From positions 1 to 24,289 of the forward strand of contig CAZVRG010000016.1 in the NCBI GenBank assembly GCA_964630025.1: 24,289 bases of DNA, read 5' to 3'. The position numbers and the translations under genes were made by a program. Positions 19,856-24,289 of this stretch are shown here, in pieces (the first letter of the stretch is position 1; each line of letters opens with the position of its first letter). Below the pieces are notes generated by a model. It made no database searches. It saw only the letters and a list, made by a program, of their open reading frames with translations, and had not been told where the DNA came from. The DNA comes from VMFP01 sp964630025 (GTDB lineage: Bacteria > Patescibacteriota > Andersenbacteria > UBA10190 > CAIZMI01).

Positions 19856-20386
19856 TTATAACCCCAACCCGCCGCCCTGCGAGGGCTTCTGCACTTTGAT
19901 GGAGAGAAAACTCAAGAACTGATTGTCCACAAGCACCGCGAGGTCATAGTCTCCCGTCTCGCGCGGCATGCGCAGGCAACACACGGTGCGCAGTCCGGGA
20001 CTGATACGGAACGACTGCCGATCATCGCGAAGCGACGGCAGCTCTTCGCGCGTCGCCGGAGAAAGAAAGCGAAGCTCCACAGTAAACGTGCTTTGGCGTT
20101 CGGCAGCAGCCTGCACGCGAATGCCAACGCGTTCCCCGGCACGAAACTTCGTTGCGCGGACAAGCGGCGTATCGGCCCGCGGAAGAGAGGCATCGCCCGT
20201 TTTCCCGAGGAAAAAGAGATCGAAATAGGTAGCAAATGCCGGATGTTCCTGCGTGCCGGCATTCTGCGGTTCTTCGGCTGGTTCCCGTGTCGGGCGAAAT
20301 GCAAGGGCAACGCCAAGCAGCACGCCAACGCCAAGCACAACGAGCGCGATGCGCAGCCACGTCCTCCGAAAGAAATTGCTCAACAC
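19856..20386 (-). CDS. Membrane-anchored extracytoplasmic protein of unknown function
   Basis: The 176 residues begin with a basic N-terminus and one transmembrane helix (LRIALVVLGVGVLLGVALAF, about 11-30), then a Pro/Glu linker (RPTREPAEEPQNAGTQ) and an outside domain with beta-rich character (RVGIRVQAAAERQSTFTVEL, YDLAVLVDNQFLSFLSIKVQ). It begins GTG (20386) with no Shine-Dalgarno; TATACT lies about 6 nt upstream on the minus strand, so the mRNA may be leaderless. The stop codon sits 3 nt from the MITE-like element. Family not recognised. Confidence 0.75.
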   Translation of the reverse strand: MLSNFFRRTWLRIALVVLGVGVLLGVALAFRPTREPAEEPQNAGTQEHPAFATYFDLFFLGKTGDASLPRADTPLVRATKFRAGERVGIRVQAAAERQSTFTVELRFLSPATREELPSLRDDRQSFRISPGLRTVCCLRMPRETGDYDLAVLVDNQFLSFLSIKVQKPSQGGGLGL

Positions 20387-20510
20387 AGTTCAAGTATATC
20401 ACTGTGCTGTTCCGTGCGGTCCGTTCGACGGACCTCCGCTCGCAATGACATTCTTCGCACTGCAAAAAGCCGGCTTTGCCGGTATTGTCACTGTGAGAAC
20501 AGCGCGCAGT

Positions 20511-20897
20511 TTACGCAGTCTTTCTACGGACTGCGCGGAGATCCAATACCGGCGCGGGGAGTCGAACTTCCCGCGTGATAAAGAAGCTCAAGGCAATCCG
20601 AATGATCACAATTGCGCCAATGCGGATAAGATCACTGACCGATGGATCCACAAGCAGCCGAATCAAATCTGCTGCAAGGAAAAACTCCAGTCCAAGGAGA
20701 ATGCGATGCCCAAAAATGCCGCGGACTTGTTCCAGCCGCGTCAGCTGCGGTCCCATCCATGGCTGTGCCTCCGTCCAAAACATGCGACGCGCCGCTTTCG
20801 CTGCACCCCAGATGATGAACAGCGCGCCCCACGCAGACAGGAAAAACGACACGACATTTGTGACGGCGAGGATATAGGCGGCAATTTCGAATAGCAT
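20511..20897 (-). CDS. DUF1622 membrane protein
   Basis: The 128 residues show the DUF1622 pattern: an N-terminal transmembrane segment (YILAVTNVVSFFLSAWGALF), a cytoplasmic stretch, then ILLGLEFFLAADLIRLLVDP (about 66-85, the conserved LEFxxAADI core) and IGAIVIIRIALSFFITREV. Members are integral membrane proteins of unknown function. The tail after ITREV (LPAPVLDLRAVRRKTA) lies in repeat-like DNA and is probably a recent extension. No Shine-Dalgarno is obvious. Confidence 0.85.
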   Translation of the reverse strand: MLFEIAAYILAVTNVVSFFLSAWGALFIIWGAAKAARRMFWTEAQPWMGPQLTRLEQVRGIFGHRILLGLEFFLAADLIRLLVDPSVSDLIRIGAIVIIRIALSFFITREVRLPAPVLDLRAVRRKTA

Positions 20898-20981
20898 GGC
20901 AGTGTTGATGTAACCCTCCGGTTGTCCACAGTGTCGCGCGATTTCCGTGGGACGTCAACGGGATGTCAAGGATCGCTCAGC

Positions 20982-21084
20982 ATATCCTTGTGGCGGACGC
21001 TCCGACTCGGCGCGCGGCGCGCCTCGTCTCACTCTGTTCGCCCCACGCCGCAGCGTGGGGTCTCTCACGCCGCCACAAGAATAT
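20982..21084. repeat. Intergenic element with 15-bp inverted ends
   Basis: ATATCCTTGTGGCGG (20982-20996) and CCGCCACAAGAATAT (21070-21084) are inverted with one mismatch. Inside lie GCGCGCGGCGCGC and the hairpin CCCCACGC-CGCA-GCGTGGGG. It lies between tktC and the DUF1622 gene and may act as a terminator or be a small mobile repeat. No gene is seen in 20898-21099. Confidence 0.7.
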
Positions 21085-21099
21085 TGCCTCGCTCCAGGC

Positions 21100-22095
21100 T
21101 TAGGCGCGTTTCCGTTTCACCACCCGCTGTACCGCCGCAACTAGTGCAGCTGCGTCCATACCGTAGTGTGCGAGGAGTTCGGCAGGTTCTCCTGACTCCC
21201 CGAAGTGGTCGGGCATGGCGACAAATTCCTGCGGCACCGGCGGGCCGTCACTGGTGAGTACCTCTGCTACCGAAGAACCAAGACCGCCGTGTCGCTGGTG
21301 CTCCTCGGCTGTCACGATGGCCCCAGTCTCGCGCGCGGCCTTTGCCATCGCCGTGCGATCAATCGGCTTCACGGTTGCCATGTTGATGACGCGCACCGCT
21401 ATGCCCTCCGCCGACAGCTGCTGCGCAGCTTCGAGTGCGCTGTAGACAATCGGCCCGCACGCAATGATGCTTGCGTCTTCACCGTCCGTGAGTTGCAGCG
21501 CTTTCCCAATGCGGAATGGCGTGCGCGCTGTGGTGAACACCGGCGTTTTATGGCGGGCAAAACGCAGATACACCGGACCGGAAATTGCTGCGGCAGCGTG
21601 TACTGCCTTTCGGGTTTCCTCAGCATCGCACGGGGCGAGCACCGTCATGTTTGGAAGCACGCGCGTAATTGCGATGTCTTCCATGGCTTGATGTGTAGCA
21701 CCGTCCGGCCCAACAGAAATGCCTGCGTGCGCGCCGGAGAGTTTCACGTTCACATTCTGATAGGCAATGGAGATGCGCACTTGATCCCAGTTCCGTCCGG
21801 GGCAAAAGACGGCATACGTCGCGACAAACGGAATTTTCCCGGAGAGCGCGAGTCCCGCGGCCATCGCGGCCATGTTTTGCTCCGCCACGCCGCACTCGAT
21901 AAACCGTTCGGGATATTTCTTTTCAAACCACTCCGCGCGCGTGGATTCCTTCAAGTCGCCGCAGAGCACGACAACATTTTCATTCTGCGCGCCCAACTCG
22001 ACCAGACCATCGCCATACCCGTCGCGCGTGGGCCGCTGCGGGAGGTCTTTGGTAAAAAGCTTTGATGAGAGATGTGCAGAACGCGTGATGCGCAT
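21100..22095 (-). CDS. Transketolase, C-terminal subunit
   Basis: Transketolase moves two-carbon units between sugar phosphates in the non-oxidative pentose phosphate pathway, using thiamine diphosphate. This 331-residue chain holds the pyrimidine-binding domain (RDGYGDGLVELG, then FIECGVAEQNMAAMAAGLAL with the Glu that activates the cofactor, about 65-85; ATYAVFCPGRNWDQVR; KLSGAHAGISVGPDGATHQA) and the C-terminal domain (FRIGKALQL..., EEHQRHGGLGSSVAEVL). It pairs with the N-terminal subunit at 22471-23358. Split transketolases are common in several bacterial and archaeal groups. An unrelated membrane-protein gene separates the two halves. Confidence 0.95.
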   Translation of the reverse strand: MRITRSAHLSSKLFTKDLPQRPTRDGYGDGLVELGAQNENVVVLCGDLKESTRAEWFEKKYPERFIECGVAEQNMAAMAAGLALSGKIPFVATYAVFCPGRNWDQVRISIAYQNVNVKLSGAHAGISVGPDGATHQAMEDIAITRVLPNMTVLAPCDAEETRKAVHAAAAISGPVYLRFARHKTPVFTTARTPFRIGKALQLTDGEDASIIACGPIVYSALEAAQQLSAEGIAVRVINMATVKPIDRTAMAKAARETGAIVTAEEHQRHGGLGSSVAEVLTSDGPPVPQEFVAMPDHFGESGEPAELLAHYGMDAAALVAAVQRVVKRKRA

Positions 22096-22101
22096 AGAAT
22101 C

Positions 22102-22467
22102 CTAATTCAAAAGTGCAACGGGTACCCCGTGCAGAGAGATCCATATGAAAATGAAAGAAGAAAACCAACCATACAAACCAAGGGCGAGCGAAAGCAATCC
22201 TATCAGGAAAAAAATCCAACCAAATAGATAGAGACCAGAAACGAGTCGCAGGACTATAGGTACTCGATAACGAATACTATGGAGAAGAAATACCAAAGTC
22301 GCAGCAAGTGGAAGACTAAAAAGAACTATAGCCCCACCTACCCCGTACAGGTGATACTCATTCATGAACATATCTGCGAGAGCAACTAAGGAAGCGACTA
22401 CACCAGCAATGATAAAAGTAAAAGACACAACCCTACTGCTGAAAATATTTATCAAAGATAACTTCAT
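22102..22467 (-). CDS. Four-helix membrane protein inserted between the transketolase subunits
   Basis: The 121 residues contain about four transmembrane helices (VVSFTFIIAGVVASLVALAD, GVGGAIVLFSLPLAATLVFL, IVLRLVSGLYLFGWIFFLIG, LSLALGLYGWFSSFIFIWI). Base composition is visibly more AT-rich than in the flanking genes. It is packed 3 nt after tktN and 6 nt before tktC, so it must be co-transcribed. Function unknown; acquisition by transfer is likely. Confidence 0.82.
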   Translation of the reverse strand: MKLSLINIFSSRVVSFTFIIAGVVASLVALADMFMNEYHLYGVGGAIVLFSLPLAATLVFLLHSIRYRVPIVLRLVSGLYLFGWIFFLIGLLSLALGLYGWFSSFIFIWISLHGVPVALLN

Positions 22468-22470
22468 TGT

Positions 22471-23358
22471 CTATTCGTGTTCTCCCACAATCTGCCCCCG
22501 CAGGCTGCGAAGATCCCGGAGCGCCTGCTTCGCTTGCTCGGCATTGGGTGGCATCCCGTGCCATTTGTAGTCATATTCCATAAACGACACGCCCTTTCCG
22601 GGAATGGTGTGCGCGATGATCGCCACCGGTTTTTCGACAATCGCTTTCGCTTCATTACACGCATCGATGACCTGTTCAATGTTGTGGCCGTCCACATCGA
22701 TCACATGCCACTTGAACGCTTCGTATTTCGCGCGGAGCGGCTCGAGCGGCGCGATGCTTTCCGTGATGCCGTCGATTTGAATATTGTTCCGGTCCACAAT
22801 CACTGTGAGATTCCAAAGACGCCGATTGCCGGCAAACATGATTGCTTCCCAAAAACTTCCCTCGTCGTGTTCTCCATCGGACGTGATGCAGCATACCTGC
22901 CATTTCTTTTTGTCCATGACGCCGGCGAGTGCCGTTCCTACCGCAATACCAATTCCCTGCGCTAATGACGCCGCAGTGTTCTCAATACCGGGAAGATGTT
23001 TGGACCATTTCGCGCGCGGCCCGAGTGTCGAGCGATCCACGTGACCTTGCAATCGCGTGCCGAATTTACGCAGTGTGCGCAGCTCCTTGAGCGGAAAATA
23101 GCCCGCGCGCGCAAGTGTGGCATAAACCACAGGTGCCACATGCCCGTTGCTCATCATCAGCCGATCGCGCTCCGGCCAATCAGGTTTCTTCGGGTTGTGG
23201 TTCAGCACGCCGCCGAAGTACAGCGCAGTAAAAATATCGGCAAGACCGAGCGGCCCCGCAGAGTGCCCTGAACCTGCCTCGACCAACATACGAATAATGT
23301 CCTCGCGAATCTGTTCGGCGATGTTCTGGAGATCCTGGAGAGTGTGTTGACCCTTCAT
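22471..23358 (-). CDS. Transketolase, N-terminal subunit
   Basis: The 295 residues carry the diphosphate-binding domain of transketolase: EAGSGHSAGPLGLADIFTAL (about 27-46), LMMSNGHVAPVVYATLARAG, the GSLGQG-like ASLAQGIGIAVG, and the thiamine-diphosphate motif SDGEHDEGSFWEAIMFAGNR continuing to VDRNNIQ. The first residue of the usual GDG is Ser. It works with the C-terminal subunit downstream to form one enzyme. The gene follows rpe by 44 nt in the rpiB-rpe-tktN-tktC transcript. Confidence 0.95.
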   Translation of the reverse strand: MKGQHTLQDLQNIAEQIREDIIRMLVEAGSGHSAGPLGLADIFTALYFGGVLNHNPKKPDWPERDRLMMSNGHVAPVVYATLARAGYFPLKELRTLRKFGTRLQGHVDRSTLGPRAKWSKHLPGIENTAASLAQGIGIAVGTALAGVMDKKKWQVCCITSDGEHDEGSFWEAIMFAGNRRLWNLTVIVDRNNIQIDGITESIAPLEPLRAKYEAFKWHVIDVDGHNIEQVIDACNEAKAIVEKPVAIIAHTIPGKGVSFMEYDYKWHGMPPNAEQAKQALRDLRSLRGQIVGEHE

Positions 23359-23402
23359 GTCTGTATGCGACTACAGCATACCCCCGTTATCCCCCATGTG
23401 CA

Positions 23403-24044
23403 TCACCCCTCGACGAGTCGCTTGAGTGTTGTGTACGCGGCGCGCGGATCGGAAGCACCGAAAATAGCAGACGCAACCACGATGGTTGAAGCGCCTGCGG
23501 CAAGAAGCTCCGGAATGCGTTCCGCAGTGATGCCACCGTCGACTCCGATAGGAAGCTCCGGCTGTTGCTGACGGACGGTCTGCACACGCGCGATTGTCTC
23601 GGGATCAAAACGCTGGCCACTCGCCCCTGGCGGAACCGCGACAAACAAGAGCATGTCCACCTGCGACAGGTAGGGGAAAACTGCTTCGACAGGCGTGTGC
23701 GGCCCCAGTGCAAGCCCGCACTGACTTCCCGCATTGCGAACCTGTTCGAATGTTTCCGCAGGATGCGCAAGTACTTCTATATGCACTGTGACGCGCAGTG
23801 GCGACAGGTTTTTCCACGCAGCGACTGCTGTATCAATGTCACGTACCATCAGATGCAGGTCCACGGCAACGCCGACAAGTTCTCGCGCAACGGCATCCGG
23901 GGACGTGAAATTTCTGGGAACGCCAAAAATGCCATCGGAGATATCTACCTGCGCCGCGGGGACGCCAAGATCCCGCAGGACGCGCGCGTGCGCAAGAAAT
24001 TCCTCTTCCGTTCGCGCGTTGATTGCCGGAAGAAGGACAGCCAT
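23403..24044 (-). CDS. rpe: Ribulose-phosphate 3-epimerase
   Basis: Interconverts ribulose 5-phosphate and xylulose 5-phosphate. The barrel motifs are visible in 213 residues: QVDISDGIFGVPRNF (about 32-46), VDLHLMVRDID (about 61-71), VAVPPGASGQRFDPETIARV and PIGVDGGITAERIPELLAAG, with the phosphate-binding end ASTIVVASAIFG. In most Rpe enzymes a His-x-Asp pair binds the metal; here the His is Gln (Q32) while D34, H64 and the later VDGG Asp remain. The ATG at 24044 overlaps the rpiB stop (TGATG), so translation is coupled; a GTG one codon upstream is also possible. Confidence 0.92.
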   Translation of the reverse strand: MAVLLPAINARTEEEFLAHARVLRDLGVPAAQVDISDGIFGVPRNFTSPDAVARELVGVAVDLHLMVRDIDTAVAAWKNLSPLRVTVHIEVLAHPAETFEQVRNAGSQCGLALGPHTPVEAVFPYLSQVDMLLFVAVPPGASGQRFDPETIARVQTVRQQQPELPIGVDGGITAERIPELLAAGASTIVVASAIFGASDPRAAYTTLKRLVEG

Positions 24045-24289
24045 CACGTGTTAGCGCCCTGTTCCCTGTTTCCTGTTTCCTGTTGCCCGTCCCTTGTCCC
24101 CTGCTCTCTCGCCTGAATTTTCCCGATTCTGCGCGCGTGCCGATCCACGCCGGAAAATTCTGCGGCAAGGAATGCCCGTGTGACCCGGATCGCCTCTTCG
24201 GGCGTCAACAACTCGGCTCCCAACACAAGAACATTCGCATTGTTGTGCTCCCGCGCACGTCGGGCTCCGAACTCATTCATGACCAGCGC
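24044..24289 (-). CDS. rpiB: Ribose 5-phosphate isomerase B, C-terminal part (cut by window edge)
   Basis: Interconverts ribose 5-phosphate and ribulose 5-phosphate. The visible end reads ALVMNEFGARRAREHNNANV, then LVLGAELLTPEEAIRVTRAF and LAAEFSGVDRHARRIGKI, matching the HNDANVLALGAR and FEGGRHxRRVxKI regions of RpiB. The last 24 or so residues (AREQGTRDGQQETGNREQGA and on) are not part of the family and are encoded by a short tandem repeat at 24057-24105. First gene of the pentose-phosphate operon. Confidence 0.9.
   Translation of the reverse strand, partial: ALVMNEFGARRAREHNNANVLVLGAELLTPEEAIRVTRAFLAAEFSGVDRHARRIGKIQAREQGTRDGQQETGNREQGANT
24057..24105. repeat. CCTGTTT-type short tandem repeat at the end of rpiB
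   Basis: The plus strand reads repeated CCCTGTT/CCTGTTT units followed by degenerate ones (GCCCGTCCCTTGTCCCCTG). In the rpiB frame it encodes a Gln/Glu/Gly/Arg-rich tail. Confidence 0.75.

Noticed and set aside
20545..20580. tRNA T-arm-like GTTCGAC between short complementary stems on the minus strand
   Set aside because: No acceptor, D or anticodon arms can be built around it, and it lies in the coding end of the DUF1622 gene.

Overview
The window looks like chromosome from a Candidate Phyla Radiation (Patescibacteria) bacterium, perhaps a Peregrinibacteria/Peribacteria-like lineage. That placement is inference: it rests on a transketolase split into two genes, a small rpiB-rpe-tkt operon, a helicase-dead PriA, many short palindromic repeats and very compact genes. 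TGA is used as a stop, so the code is standard. Two runs of 10 N (3856-3865 and 8846-8855) mark assembly gaps.

Left flank (1-3853): a partial gene and a WecG/TagA-type glycosyltransferase on the minus strand, then AMMECR1-domain protein, PriA-like primosome protein and peptide deformylase (def) on the plus strand. Right flank (18687-24289): methionyl-tRNA formyltransferase (fmt, plus), then minus-strand genes: a membrane-anchored protein, a DUF1622 membrane protein, and a pentose-phosphate operon rpiB-rpe-tktN-(membrane protein)-tktC.

Centre (about 3866-18604): priA, def and fmt commonly sit together in bacteria, but here about 14.8 kb separates def from fmt. It holds some 26 very small genes, nearly all of unknown function and nearly all on the plus strand. 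A near-consensus sigma70-type promoter (4091-4119) and a roughly 500-nt structured leader open the block; a strong intrinsic terminator (18515-18550) and a perfect 30-bp palindrome (18575-18604) close it.

The main observation is the organisation of this block. Nearly every gene is preceded by the same architecture: a terminator-like hairpin of variable sequence, a pyrimidine tract, then a second hairpin that captures the tract and ends in a conserved purine-rich sequence, then a Shine-Dalgarno and the start codon. Three second-hairpin classes are visible. Class A ends in TGAGATGATGGAA. Class B runs from CCCATGG to AGYGGYGGGA around a stem that changes with compensation. Class C ends in CTGGGATGAGAA. 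A RelE/ParE-like toxin-antitoxin pair and a coiled-coil gene are carried in reverse between such elements, and one gene is flanked by near-identical direct copies of its leader. The block therefore looks like an array of interchangeable gene cassettes with structured RNA leaders. No integrase, phage structural gene or CRISPR is visible.

A second layer of novelty is a short palindromic repeat inserted in frame inside two conserved proteins (the WecG-like enzyme and Fmt), comparable to the palindromic elements of Rickettsia genes.
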